DNA of 54,289 nucleotides from Apostichopus californicus (taxonomy: Eukaryota > Echinodermata > Holothuroidea > Aspidochirotida > Stichopodidae): the NCBI GenBank assembly GCA_020650975.1, contig JAIPMN010000214.1:1-54289 (forward strand), given 5' to 3'. The notes beneath the pieces are model-generated. The model saw only the letters and a list, made by a program, of their open reading frames with translations, was not told where the DNA came from and ran no database searches. Below, in pieces: positions 25,041 to 37,225 of this stretch (position 1 is its first letter; the number at the start of each line of letters is the position of its first letter). Both the position numbers and the translations under genes were made by a program.

Positions 25041-26652
25041 AAGATGGTCTCATTTGACACACTCGCAGCTCATAAAACCAATTCTGCAGGTGCACGCTTT
25101 TCCTAAATCCCTTGTTTCAATAAATTAGATGTTTGATGAAATCTGGTAAATTCTGTTTGTTTAAATTGCAACTTTTATTTACAACCAAAAGGCCATCCCC
25201 CATGAGGCCAATTTTGGTGGAACTGTTTCTCGATTAATATGTTGGTTTCTCTGTCTGTGACAGAGTGGAACATATTATAGCTAGATTCGTTGGGTTTTTA
25301 CAGTAGGCTTTCTTATCTGGGCTTTTCGTTTAATTAGGTTTGAAGAATGTAATTTGTTCCAACGCTTTGTGTCCATGCAGGCCAGCATTAACAACTTTAA
25401 GAAATGAGGAACAGTCATTGCCGACCAAATTTTTAGATACATATTTCTATCATATAATGCGAACCGAATTAAATAATAAAATTAATCGTCTAAAATTAGG
25501 CCAGTGGAGCACTTTGAATGGTTATGCTCTGTCATTAAAATGACGTTTGAAGATGTAATGAGGACAGACACAGATGAACATTGGACACAGCAATTGGTGG
25601 TCAGGTATTAAAGCCTAAAGGTGACCTTTAATTTCTTTCCAGATTGATGGCATGTGGGAAAATGAATGTAAAAAAAATCTTTGTCAATTTTACACAACAC
25701 AGTGGTGGTACTGGTATCACCTAAAGTATCATTTGTTCTCGTAACAAACTTCTGACATGTCTGAACAAACCTTACTGAAATGAATCGTATGGCAGGTTTT
25801 CCGATCCTACCAAACAGTAGATATTAGAAATAGCGATGGGATTTAGAAACCGACTATCTTTCCATAGGAATAGCTGGCTAGGAAAAACCTTTAAAGTTTG
25901 TTCTTTCATCTGCCTCCTGACAATAAAGTAGCCAAGCATTTTCTGATTCCTCTCATCAAGTCTAATTATCGCTTGGTTTTGGATCCCAACTGTTCAGGAA
26001 TCCTGCTTCTAACAGAGCAGATTCATCTAAAGTTTCTGGGTAAATACATCTCTATTTCTCACAGTAGTCTGCACACCTTGATAAATAGCTCATGCCAGGC
26101 TGGTCGTAATTGTCAAAGTTCACACCTCTTGAGAGAGCTCTGTTCTGTGTGATTGTGTATCTAATTTATTATGCTAGAATGGTCACTATATTGTGCCAGC
26201 ACTGTATGAAGAATTCATGACATGTTTCAAGGTAGTTCTGTCTGCGGTTTCATTTTCCTGGGCATTTTTTTGTTTTCATAAAGTATGCACTATATATTCT
26301 ATAGAGTAATGTTATCACGCCAATTAACAAAACCTATCATATTCTTTTCAGTACAATAAAGAAAGAAAAAGAAAACATATTTCTAGTGTTTCTGAAGAAT
26401 CAGAGATGCCGACGAAATGATGTCGCACAATGATCATGTTCACTACAGAGGTGGCCTTGGAATATATTAGCTTTCATATGTAGTTTAAAAACCGAATCAA
26501 ATATTCTGTGAGGATAAGGTTGATATTCTCTGCAAAGATAAAACATTAGATTTATATGTTCCTCCTCTAGGACACCAATCTATCATCGAATATCACAAAT
26601 GTAAGCTTTTATCATATCTGTCCAAGCAATAGCATTTACTTAAGTACATGTA

Positions 26653-26705
26653 TTAATTTTGCACCTCACTTACCAGTCTCCTCACAACCATAGTGCTCTG
26701 TTCTA
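26653..26705. repeat. Fragment of the dispersed 'ttaccwgtctcc' repeat near exon 2
   Basis: The words cacctcacttaccagtctcc, tcacaaccatagtgc and ctgttctacc follow the order of the 12573-12730 copy. It ends about 60 bp before the exon 2 acceptor. Confidence 0.5.
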
Positions 26706-26767
26706 CCGAAAAAGAAAAGATGATTTGTATAGGTCATTCATAATATCAGTTATTCTATTCATTTCAG

Positions 26768-27004
26768 ACCGAATGCGCAAAGAACCTGCAGCCGTCTTCA
26801 AATCACCACAAGCAGTACACGTTGCACAATCCGTATGCTGCCCTCTCTCGGGATGAAGAAGACAGAGGAGATGTCAAGGAGGATGGTAAAAAGGGTGCCG
26901 AGTCTGATCCAACGGATATCTTACAGACGATGGTGGATCGTCACAGGAAAGCAGAGGAACACATGAAACAGCAGCTAGAAGACCTTAGTAAGAGCCACAA
27001 TCAG
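26768..27004 (+). CDS. CTTNBP2: CTTNBP2-like protein, exon 2
   Basis: Seventy-nine codons (residues 34-112), from TECAKNLQ to LEDLSKSHNQ. The segment LHNPYAALSRDEE corresponds to the L.DP..ALQRD.E block of vertebrate CTTNBP2/CTTNBP2NL. DPTDILQTMVDRHRKAEEHM corresponds to their NPLSIL..VM..CK.MQERM block, so the CortBP2 N-terminal domain continues here and the coiled coil begins near residue 85. The acceptor is atttcag|ACC and the donor CAG|GTGAGA; both phases are 0. Between the two conserved blocks lies an acidic/lysine linker (residues 62-78) where the family varies. Frame, splice signals and phase agree on both sides. Confidence 0.9.
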
Positions 27005-27978
27005 GTGAGAGATCTATTCCAAGGGCTCTACTCTAAGGGCTCTACTCTAAGGGCTCTACTCTAAGGCTCCATTAAAGTCCAGCAGTCGGACTCTTCTTGC
27101 GCCAGAGGAATAGCCTAAGCAGTGCCGGGAAATGTCTGTTTATAAGCCTGATCGGTCCAGGGCTAAAGATGGCGCTACATAGTTTCTATCGATACCAATC
27201 CCATGAATTTCCCCCTCATTTGAATGATATGTGAAGAAGAATAGAAAGCCTTAGAAATAGCTACAGACATGTTTGAAATTGCTAGAGAGATATCCAACCT
27301 TTCAGAGGATGATTAAACCTTATGTCTGCGTATCTTTGCAGAATATGATCCGAGTGTCTTTAGCAAATTAGCCACAAAATGGCCGAGTGAGAGGCAACTA
27401 TTAAATTATTAATAAGGTTCTAAGTTATTGCTTGTAATGTCACAAAATTCTGATGTTACAAATTTCCATCTATTTGGCCCTCTGAAGTGAAGTACATTTT
27501 TTTGATCATGTTAAAGTACCTTTTCAAATTCTGCATAATATCCTCCACCTAAATAACCGGAATAAGATTGAAAATTTGAATTAAACATTCTTCTTTCCAT
27601 GCCATTTTCTCTTGTGTCGCTGTTGATATTTCTACACACTTCAAAATGATAGTTTTTGGGACTCGTACCATTGTGTTCATTCAAGCATGTCTTCCAGCAT
27701 GGATTAATTTCACTCGGTATTATAGGCGACTTTCTAATCAGTGTTTGTACCAAGCTCTGCAACCTTGAAAGTTGTTAAGTAACGATTTGCGGAGAGTTAA
27801 CCAAAGGCCCTCGGAAAAACATTAATATTTTTTTTCTTCTTTCATTATTTGTTCATCTGCTTGATGGAAGCCTGCTGACAAGTTTTTTATGCATCTATGA
27901 AGTCTACATTCCCTGTTTAAAGGCAAATGATTAGTTCATTCATATTTTATGAACTTTTTATCGCCATTCTTACGTTAG
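27005..27978 (+). other. CTTNBP2: Intron 2 (974 bp)
   Basis: A phase-0 intron between CAG|GTGAGA and gttag|GTC. Apart from a short 14-bp tandem repeat next to the donor, I see only AT-rich sequence. The acceptor tacgttag has a poor pyrimidine tract, although the preceding 20 bases are T-rich. Confidence 0.85.
27021..27067. repeat. 14-bp tandem repeat just after the exon 2 donor
   Basis: Three perfect copies of aagggctctactct followed by a partial fourth, starting 17 bp inside intron 2. Confidence 0.9.
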
Positions 27979-28086
27979 GTCCTGAAGGAGCTGGCCCTTG
28001 AACGACAAAAGCATGCCCAGGAGACCGCTCACGGCGATGATGTCACCTACTTTCTAGAGAAAGACCGCGAACGACTGAGTCAGCAG
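27979..28086 (+). CDS. CTTNBP2: CTTNBP2-like protein, exon 3
   Basis: Thirty-six codons (residues 113-148), VLKELALERQKHAQE to KDRERLSQQ. This is among the most conserved parts of the family. Vertebrate CTTNBP2NL has the same order of E.ERQRHAQDTA, GDDVTYMLEKERERL and a following QQ. Here it reads RQKHAQETAHGDDVTYFLEK. The region is a continuous charged coiled coil in the CortBP2 domain, which mediates oligomerisation and contacts with striatin-type partners in vertebrates. The acceptor is ttag|GTC and the donor CAG|GTAGGT, both phase 0, so exons 2-3-4 join without a shift. Confidence 0.93.
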
Positions 28087-31000
28087 GTAGGTTCCGCGCA
28101 ACAAATTTTCCAAATTTGCCTCGGGTAGTTTCTGGTAACACTCTCTGGAATTAATCATCAGCATAGGGTTAAGGGACAGCGAAATTGAGGCAATCAGCCG
28201 TCAGGCTAACGGCTGGAGAAAGAAATTGAGTCACTTTGATACAGCTTTGCCTTCATTTCAGAAGGGATTATCTGATTGGCCTGGCTTGTTATGCACGGCG
28301 TCGCTGAAGTAATAACGTCCTGTGTGTAATAGTCAGATTGCATATAAAGTCTACCCCTTGGGAGAGAACATTATCATGGCAAAAAAGAGGGATTAAAAAT
28401 CTGAACATTAAAATTGGCAGGGGTTTTCACCTCGTTTGGTATTAAGGGGTACGTACGGGGGGTAGTCTAGTCATGGATTATTGATTCCTTGGAAGACTGG
28501 ATGCTTGGAGAGACCAGTAAAGAGAAAGGAATAAATTTCTTCTCAGGTGAAGCATCAGTAAATTGTTAAGTTGTATGAATGAAAAGGACTTTGATATGAC
28601 AGAAATAGAATGCTTATAAAAGAAAAATGAAAATAAGGGGGGTGAAGGAAGGGGGGTGGGGTGGCTGGAGGGAATGGCTGAGGAAGAAATTGAATGAAAG
28701 AAGCAGTGATGAGTCAAAATGCTTCAAGGATAAATCAAATGATAACACCAGATGATTAGGGATCTTAAATGCCCAAATTGTCTCAGATCCATAAAGATTA
28801 CTGAAATTGTTTTCCCAGACGACTGAATTACTCATCTAAGTTTGATTAAAACTGTGTTGTTTCTTCCTGGCTCATAATCCTTAGTATATCTATACTGCTT
28901 TCATTGTTCCCTTATCTCCCACACCTAATCATCTATCTAACCACACACACCGACCACCTACGTCAATAATCAGAATCATTTAGAGTCCAGTACAGGGGAT
29001 TTTTTGTGGGGGGTGGGAAGGGGGGTGAGGAGGTTGAGGTAAGCAGGCAAACTAGAAGATGTACATGAATTGCCTGCAGTATATGACAGTTTAGTTTGTT
29101 ATGTCCCTTTAAATGGAAGTGTCTTCATCTTCCCAATACAAAATAAGAATTTTTGATATTCTAAACCATTTATTAAAAATCTTAATGCTGTTCTTATAAA
29201 GTTCTACAAAATGCAAATTTCAGACTGTGGCACATTGTGAAATGTGTATGAGGTTTAGACCAAAAACCTTAAAATAAACATTTTATAATCAAGGTTTACC
29301 TCCTTCAATAGACTTTAAAATATATACTTCTTGAAGTGTGGATACTTTCGTTAATAAGTGATGTAACCGTTTAACTTTCTTACTATCTTATCCTGTTATG
29401 AAGAATCCTTCGGAGATTAAACTTTTTCGTTAAATTCTTCTCCACATTGATGAAATTCTCTGACATGTATTGAGGTGTACTTGATATATTCTATTACATC
29501 GTACATCACCTTTGTAAATATTTCGGGAACCATAGAAGAATGTAGTCAAAAGTTTTCTGTATGATTACAACATTTTTTGATAAAAATCAGATTGATCCTC
29601 ATAAGTGTTTCTAATCAGTTACGCACGCACATAGGAGACAGGAGTCTCAGGAACAGGATATTTGTGATATTCCTATATTTATATTGCCGTGACCCCGAGG
29701 GAACGGCGCCATCATTTCCTCTACATCTCATCGCGGGACATGATGTTAAGTGTCGTAATAAAAGTAATGCGTCGTGCTTGCAATGCACAACCCTGGTATG
29801 CTGTTTCATCTGTACAATGAAGAAGTATATGATGGCTTTTATATTATTGGTAATATCACCCATTCATTAATGAATTATGATTAGAATATGAATGAAATTC
29901 AAGAGAATATTTTAAGAGCGTTCTCATCGACTCAGGGGTAAAGGCGTCTTCACTTCCTCTGCAATTGTCTATTTGGGGTTACATTCCTTGCACACTTCAA
30001 GATCATCATAGCCTGTTTAGAGCAGCGATTAATTGGATCGAAAAATTGTTAGTTCCTGGGGGAATTATTTGCAAGGGAATTCCTACGGAGATAATGAGTC
30101 ACGTTTAGTGTTATTGCTAATAAGTTCTACAATCTGAGCGAGTTTTGCGTTTAACACCGCTGCAGGTCGGTGTTGCAGGTGGACACGGATTGGTGTTTTA
30201 GAGAGGTGCTAACAGTGGCTGCTTTTTGCACAGGTTTTGGTATTTGATGGTTTGAGCAGGGTGGTGGGTTCCCTTCATGACAGGTTAAATGGTGACACCA
30301 GCCTCTGCGAATCAGCTGTTAGTGTGTGATGTGATGAAATGTCAAGCCTGAAACTTACAGTATCATTCAAAGCACTGTGAATGAAATAACCATTTTAGGA
30401 TTTATTGTTTCTTATGACTTTTTATTTAAAGGGATTGTTACCTGGTCCAGGAGGGGGTGGGGAAGAAACAGTTGGTTAAAAGGCAAGCTTGTCTGTTCTG
30501 ATTATACCTTAAAATATGTCAAACTAAATTCCAGACTCCAGGTTAGAACCTGACAGGATCAAAACTGCATTTTACATTTGAAGGAGAATGGATGGGCTGA
30601 GTAATTTTTATTGATGTACAAGTCATCTTCAAACTACAAAACATTTAAAGCAGTGCAATGTTACTTCTAAAAGTTTTTCTCAAGAAATAGTTTTTTTATT
30701 GGATAGTTGATACTGAAGACTTCTTTTGTATTTTTTACCAGTGTCATTCCTCCAATCATGCACTTTCCCCGCTAACTGTAATGATCCAAACAAATGCTTG
30801 TCCCATTTTATACTTTGTTTTTTTTTCCAAAATAAAGTAACAAAGATATTTCAAATATAACCCAAAATTTTCATGAAAGCATGAAGGAAAATGCAGTGTA
30901 ATTTCCCCATTGGAACTCAATATCCAGCTGTGAAATAATTTTTTTTTTATAAATGATCAGAAGTTTCATATTTTGCCTGGAAAAAAAGTTGTTGTGCTTA

Positions 31001-33223
31001 GTAACTACAAAGACGTATAGAAAAATGCACATATTTTGATCTTTTAACCTGAATAAAATTTCAGATCTATATAAGACTTGTGATGGTACATTGCAGGGTT
31101 GCATATTTATAATTGTCTAAATTATCATTTAATTATGCTTTGACCTGGCCTACATCACTGGACAATTATAATGACTGCTTTGACTTGCCCACTGGTGTGT
31201 TATGTTTCATTGGTCTTAAGGGTTACATATAAATTTTGTTATGTGGAGAAATACAAACAAACATAATAAAAACATGACAGAGGTTTGTCTGAGAAATGCA
31301 GAGTATATTTTAGTAATATATAACATTATTAAGATTATCGATGTGTTGGTTCTACTTTTTGGCAAACTCATGTTCTAGCCCTTAGGTGACCATGGCAACA
31401 CTTGAAATTCAATTTACAGATCAATAATGCTTATTTTAGTTCTCCCTGAGGTGTTATTTGGGTGGCATCACCAAACCAATAGAGCCACTCTACCTGATAA
31501 AGCTCTTTGACTAAGACGGTGATCATACACGTTAGTATAGCCATGGGCATCCTGGTTCCTGCCTTTGCCTCTCGTGATTCTTGCTCAGGAACCTGAGTTT
31601 AATAGAGCTGAAATGTAGGATGGGCGGGCAGGCCTACCATCAATTTATGATGGAGGTGTGTTGTTTTGTTCCCTTTGGAATTAGAAATGTGAGGTTTCTC
31701 TTTTTAGACCATCTATGATCTAGCTATGACATTATGCAACGGTTTGGTTGAATAGTCTGAAATATGGTAATTGAAAAAAGACCTCCCCCCCCTTTTTCTT
31801 CTCTTAATATACTTAAGTGTTCCACTTCTTATCAGATGAACTCAAGAAGCTTGTGCAATGCTCCAAAATGCAATCTCTCTGAACTAGTTCTTCTAACACA
31901 AAATGTGTGATGTGCTGTGATAGCAAGTAAATCACAAACACAAGTGAAGCCCTGATTTCTCATCTTTCAAATATGAGTAGGTGTTGCTATAGGTGGATCT
32001 GTTATGAAAATAGGACTTTGCAAAGGTTAAAATTGTTTTGATATGCAGTGGATTCTCTCCAGGTGTTTTTATTCATCTGTCATGACATTATTTATTGCAA
32101 CACACTAACAGTTCACAAATGATCAAGTTAACTTGAAGAAAGAGAGACATGATTTTACAAAAGTGAAAACCTACTTAGTTTTATGCCTGAGAATCCCACA
32201 CATGTAGTATGGATACAACAGCATGAGTAGAGTACTATAAGTAGAACTCTCATTGATATGAGTACATTGCTCTAATGGTGAGTATGAATACATTGCTCTT
32301 AGGGTGAGTATGAATTCAATGCTCTAAGCATGAGTATAAGTACATTGCTCTAAGGGTGAGTATGAGTATGATGCTCTAAGCATGAGTATGAGTATGATGC
32401 TCTAATGGTGAGTATGCAGTATGATGCTTTTAGGTTGAGTATGAGTACAATGCTCTAAGTGTGAGTATGATTCACTAAGTGTGAGTATGAGTACAATGCT
32501 CTGTGCATGATTCTGAGTATTTTTGCTTTAATGATGAGAATGAGTACATTGCTCTAAGTCTGAGTATGAGTACAATGCTCTAAGGGTGAGTATGAGTACA
32601 ATGCTCTAAGGTGAGTATGATTACAATGCTCTATGTGTGAGCATGAGTATGATGCTCTTAGGTTGAGTATGAGTACAATGCTCTGTGCGTGATTATGAGT
32701 ATTTTTGCTTTAATGGTGAGAATGAGTACATTGCTCTAAGTCTGAGTATAAGTATAATGCTTTAAGGGTGAGTATGAGTACAATGCTCTTCGGGTAGTTA
32801 CCAGTATGATGCTCTATAAAGGGACAGTATGAGTACAATGCTCTAAGGCTGAGTATGAGTACAATGATCTAAAAAGGCTGAGTATGAGTACAATGCTGTA
32901 AGGATGAGTATGAGTACAATGCTCTTAGGGTGAGTATGAGTACAATGCTCTTCTAGGGTAGTTACGAGTATGATGCTCTATAAAGGGACAGTATGAGTAC
33001 AATGCTCTAAATGTGAGTATGAGTACATTGCTCTAATGGTGAGTATGACTACAATGCTCTTAGGGTGAGTATTAGTACAATGCTCTAAGGCTGAGTACGA
33101 TCGAGAACTTAATTTTGTACTAGTATCTAAATTAGATTCCATTGTGTGAGTACGAGTACAAATCCATTTGCAATCTTTGTCTTTTATAGATATCATTTGA
33201 ATGTTTGTTTTCTTTGAATACAG
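28087..33223 (+). other. CTTNBP2: Intron 3 (about 5.1 kb)
   Basis: A phase-0 intron from CAG|GTAGGT to aatacag|GTT. The first 4.1 kb (28090-32220) hold no repeat array or gene I can identify, only AT-rich sequence, purine/pyrimidine stretches (28630-28680, 29005-29035) and short chance frames. The last 1 kb before exon 4 is a large minisatellite. Confidence 0.85.
32221..33096. repeat. About 25-bp minisatellite with higher-order structure before exon 4
   Basis: Roughly 35 degenerate units of the form gtgagtatgagtacaatg-ctctaagg run for about 0.87 kb and end about 130 bp before the exon 4 acceptor. Longer patterns recur inside it. A block with tgagtatttttgctttaatg occurs near 32516 and 32694, and a block with gatgctctataaagggacag near 32808 and 32970, so groups of units were duplicated together. 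At least twelve units contain GTGAGTATG, a good match to a 5' splice site; AAG|GTGAGTATG at 32608-32619 is the best. Confidence 0.92.
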
Positions 33224-35183
33224 GTTGACTTTGAGAAGGCACAGCAGAAGAAGATGGAACGTGAAACAAAGAGAGCCCAGTCAGTTCTGATTGATGAGAG
33301 GAAGAAACACATGAGTGTGGTCAAGGCATTACTGGACGAACATCGATTTCTCCAAAATGAACTCGCGGAGGCACTCCAGAGGCTGGAGCATGCGGACTGT
33401 GAGGCCCACGCCTGTAAAGTCGATGCAACCAAGGCCCTGGGGCTGCTATCTGTGGAACGCCAAAAGTCAGAGAAGAGAGAAGCCGAGATTGAACGGCAAA
33501 TCTCCGAGTTTGATATAGAGAGAGAACAGTTAGTTGGGAAATTGAAGAGAGAGGAAAGTAGGACGAAGAAACTTCAAGAGACCTTGGATGAGGCAAACAG
33601 TCGGGTAAACGAAGTCGAACATGTTCTAGAGCTCTCTCGTGAGTTGAGACAAAAAGATTCGTTAGAGAATGTTACCAGAACTAAGAGCACAGAACTAAAA
33701 GCAGCAGAGGATAGCAACTCTGTCGCTCCAGTTTCATATAGACCTAAATCTAGCACATTTCCTAGCTCATCCTCAGCCGGTCACCTAAACCTCAGTAGGT
33801 CTAGCAAGCTGTTTGCCCCTCGAGGCTTTAAGTCGCCCTTAAAACCAGATAAATCAGAAAGCTCCTCAGGTTCATCGGAAGAATTGAGTAGTCCAAACAC
33901 ACAAAAGATCAACGTCAGGATACGGAATAGGACGTCGGGCGACTTTGCTGCTAAGAGAGGAAGCAGTGATTCCCTGGAGAGGAGCTCAGGGGATGAAACA
34001 GTCATTGATGTACATACTACTTCAGTCACGATAAAGCCCAAAGTGGCCAGTGTTACTCCATCACGGAGGACCATCGAGGCTGCTCGCAAAGGCCTCAGTC
34101 CAGCTAACAGCGTGGACAAGCTGTCCACGAAAGAACGGAGTAGCACTCCGACGGACTTGACGAAAATTAGCAAGATACCCGCCATGACTAAGAAAGTAGT
34201 GACTGTTGGGGTGGTATCACCTCAACAAACCAGGAAGGTTAATGAAGTGGAGATTATGACAAAGGCTCCAGAGAACAACCAAACAAAAGACAGTGTAGAT
34301 TCCACCTCTTCTAAGCTCCTTTCAAGACCTAACAATTTCAGCAAATCTGCTATTAATGAGGACCCCAGTCCAGATGTTACTACTGCCAAGCAGAAGGATG
34401 TACTGTCTCCCACCAGCCCACCTGGTCGTCCCATTTTACCCTACACTACCTTCAGTGGGGTTAACGTGAAGGCCAAGGCAGCTCAGCTGATCAGTCCCGG
34501 TGCAAAGAGGAATCTCGGATCCCCGGTGGCAGCAGGTATGAAAGCAGCTGCTCCATCACCCCCTACACCACCTGTAGGAAGCAGCAAACCTGACCCTCAG
34601 GTCAATGGCAATATATCAAGTGACCTGGCAACCACTAACAACAGCCCCCCTGGGGGGGTGCATGGTACCAAACGTGCATCACCTCGAGGTACCCCACCAC
34701 CCGTTCCCAATAAACCTACTTTAATCCCTCAAAAATTTGCTCCTTCTTCTACTACTTCTTCCCCGCTTTCTACGTCTGTCTCATCATCGTCACCATCTCT
34801 GTCCTCTCCACCTCCGGGTACCAAACACAGCACTCCTCCGCCCAATGTCAATAAACGTCCCGACTCCCTGGTGGAGGCCCGTAAACTCTTCTACGCCAAT
34901 AAACAGGGGACGAGTGTAACCTCCGATAACCCCAACTCTGTGCACGTTCGTACCACTCATAATATCAACTCTAATAACAGCAATAACTACCGCTCTTCCA
35001 GTGACGTGCTTGAAATCGATGTGCCTCCACCATTGGACCGCTTCCCAGTCCCTGTCAAGGTGGGTTTAAAAATGGAAAATGAGCAAGATTCGTGCAGCTT
35101 GAATGACAGTTACATGGCCATGCTTCCTTGCCAAAGTGTTCTGGCCCAAAATGATGTGTGGCACTGCATGTTTTCATCTCAAG
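33224..35183 (+). CDS. CTTNBP2: CTTNBP2-like protein, large exon 4 (coiled coil end, Ser/Pro-rich region)
   Basis: The exon starts after aatacag and encodes residue 149 onward (VDFEKAQQKK...). Residues 149-290 complete the coiled coil. ISEFDIEREQL (241-251) followed by KLKREESRTKKLQ matches the vertebrate QLSEFD(I/T)EREQLRAKLNREE signature. From about 291 it is Ser/Thr/Pro-rich and probably disordered, with many SP/TP sites and SH3-ligand-like prolines: PPTPP (594-598) and PPPVPNKP (639-646). The last resembles the PPPIPPKKPGL motif of vertebrate family members. The end is uncertain. AAG|GTGGGT at 35059/35060 is a good donor but leaves phase 0, whereas exon 5 needs phase 1. AAG|GTAATC at 35183/35184 is weaker but leaves phase 1, and base composition falls to intron level right after it, so I prefer it. 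If neither is spliced, the frame runs to a TGA at 35276-35278. Confidence 0.85.
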
Positions 35184-35765
35184 GTAATCATCATCATTCA
35201 TATTCATCATATCATTTGCATCACAATACTGCACGAATTCAAAAATATACATATCAATTCATTGGACATGCATATTGATGAGCTCTTTGCATGGCATCAA
35301 TGATATTACTTTCTCCAACTCAAATGGTCTTCATTGTGCATATTGTGCTGTAGCATGCCCACAGTGATAATAGCTTATGCATGATCAGATGTTGTAAATT
35401 TGCATTATGTTAATCCATATAACAAGAATAACTATAACCTTTAACACTTGATTTAGTGCAGCATCAAAGATTTATTACAAAATATTCAGCAAATTGTTTG
35501 TGGTTGAATTGTCTATTCTCCCTTTAAAGATCAGTTTGAGGTTGTGGGGGGAAGGGAGGGGGGTTTCGGGAGCATTGCAGACTGAAAGAATGGTAGAAAC
35601 CTAAAACAGTGTCTTCAGTTATCTACACAGGAAGTTTCAGATGTAATGGGTGCAGTATCAAGATTCGATGGGTGAGACAGGGAGGGGCAGGAGGATACCT
35701 GGAGGAGACATCACAAAATAACTGACAGCAAACATGCCTTGTCATTGGTCTTCAATGGAAGGGTC

Positions 35766-35869
35766 AGAGATAGGATGTAAAAAGGGGTGTGCACACAGCA
35801 TAACGTGGGGAGAAGTTAGAGATAGGATGTAAAAAGGGGTGTGCACACAGCATAAGGTGGGAAGAAGTT
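35766..35869. repeat. 52-bp tandem duplication
   Basis: The words agagataggatgtaaaaagg and ggtgtgcacacagcataa occur twice, 52 bp apart, with only two or three differences between the units. Confidence 0.9.
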
Positions 35870-37015
35870 GTTTCCGATAAAGAAATGTTATGCGAGAATG
35901 AAATATTGTCAAATCTTTTGCTTTGAGAAACAGCTACCTTCTGCATGTTGCATTTGCATTTAGCATCATTCTGCTCTTTTCAGAGAGTAAAATAGAAGCA
36001 ATTAATTATCATTTGTTAAGTTTTTCTTTCCACAACTGGGACTTTCCCTTTATTAGTTTCTACTATTATATTGCAGTTTTTTTTAATTTACTCAATTTGC
36101 TCATTACTGTTGAAGAGTCCTGGTACATACATTGTGGGTTGTTTGTGAGAGTTTAGATCATATTCTATGTTAGGGCTTTTGTTTTAATGTAACATAATCA
36201 TTAACCCTGAGTGGTGGCATCAAATGCTGATTGGAAAATAAGTTTGAGTTAGATAGAAAGGTTGGAACATTTCAACATCAAGCAATTTGTTTCCCCATTT
36301 GCATTGTACCCATGTTGTCATCCTCCCCCCCCCCCCTCCTTTATTTTGCCATTTCAAATCTAAAGTTTATAGCTCTAGCCCAGCTTTTTGCAATGTCTAG
36401 TAGTTGATAGAATTTCCCATGCTTGCTTTCCCATAGTCTTTTCCAAACTCTTATCCCACTGAAGCTTTGGTTCATTTTAGATTTTTTTCAAATTATTATT
36501 TATAGTTATATACTAAGAAGTCATTAAACTTTGACATGGTAATACAAGCCTCTTTCCTGTAGAAATACTAACTCGGGAAGTGCATACTTACTGCTTGCAT
36601 TAATGTTATTCCTAAGTGCTTTCAAGTCTTGGCTACATTATGAAATTAACCTCCAGAAATTTCCGGAAAGGAAAACTTAAATTGGTTTTAAATTATAAGT
36701 ACAAGTGCTTTCATTAATAGAAATCAACATTATGCATGTGATTGCTTTCATTACTTTTACATAGCCTTCGGATATGCATAGTCTGTCATGCATGGAGATT
36801 TTTTATTATGTTTAGGTTAATGGCAGAACTTCTTTACATACCACTAGCAGCATGACTGAAATATTCTATTTTATATTTTAGGAGATCATACCATCAGCAA
36901 AATGGTTACTTAGCATCTAACCTTGAAAATAGGAAGGCCAACCTTTATAAAGAGCTGGTTGCTGTTACATAAACTATTAATATATTTAAAGAAAGAAGTA
37001 GAATAGATGAGAAGA

Positions 37016-37025
37016 NNNNNNNNNN
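37016..37025. other. Assembly gap (10 N)
   Basis: Ten unknown bases. A run of exactly 10 is likely a placeholder, so the true length is unknown. The right side enters a degenerate repeat, which may be why assembly failed. Confidence 0.97.
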
Positions 37026-37225
37026 GGGCTGTTAGGGGTACAAAATTTAGTCTGAGGTTGGATGGATGGAGTTGTCTTAGATTGGATAGAGGGAGTTGTC
37101 TGGGAGAAGATAGAGGAGGCTCTTGAGGTATGATAGAGTGACCTGCTATAGGATAGAAGAAACTGTATAAAGATAAAAAGGAGCTCTCTGGGCAGGATAG
37201 AGGGAGTTGTCGGGGAATTATAGAG
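37026..37225. repeat. Degenerate purine-rich minisatellite next to the gap
   Basis: Irregular copies of ggatagagggagttgtc and close variants (ggatggatggagttgtc, ggatagaagaaactgta, tatagagggtgatgtc) recur every 20-35 bp. The array probably extends into the unsequenced gap. Confidence 0.65.

Larger units (their letters stand above)
4426..26767 (+). other. CTTNBP2: Intron 1 (about 22.3 kb)
   Basis: A phase-0 intron from GTAGGT at 4426 to tttcag at 26767. It is AT-rich and I recognise no nested gene on either strand. It holds a TTAA-flanked element, copies of a dispersed inverted-repeat family, a 98-bp tandem array with a hAT-like insertion, several minisatellites, a 16-bp-repeat-flanked insertion and local duplications, all listed separately. 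The remaining stretches (for example 4430-4880, 8770-9520, 9790-11240, 12740-15650, 19300-22180, 23000-24850, 25050-26650) show only AT-rich sequence, short homopolymer runs and short chance frames. The position next to the first coding exon would suit enhancers, but I cannot identify any. Confidence 0.8.

Noticed and set aside
29577..29870. Overlapping 97-codon (+) and 82-codon (-) open frames
   Set aside because: No motifs, no homology I recognise, no splice or promoter context. Overlapping frames on both strands are typical of chance.
32221..33096. CRISPR-like regularly spaced repeats
   Set aside because: The units are contiguous, degenerate and without unique spacers. The genome is eukaryotic and the pattern is a minisatellite.
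33781..34185. 134-codon antisense open frame within exon 4, plus others at 33193-33756 and 34222-34434 on -
   Set aside because: These are shadows of the real + strand coding exon, whose codon composition keeps the opposite frames open. No family resemblance.
36892..36982. Possible terminal exon after tatattttag, reading RSYHQQNGYLASNLENRK... to a stop
   Set aside because: The open frame is only about 29 codons and needs an incoming phase that neither exon 4 donor provides. The pyrimidine tract is weak and A-rich. Treated as chance.
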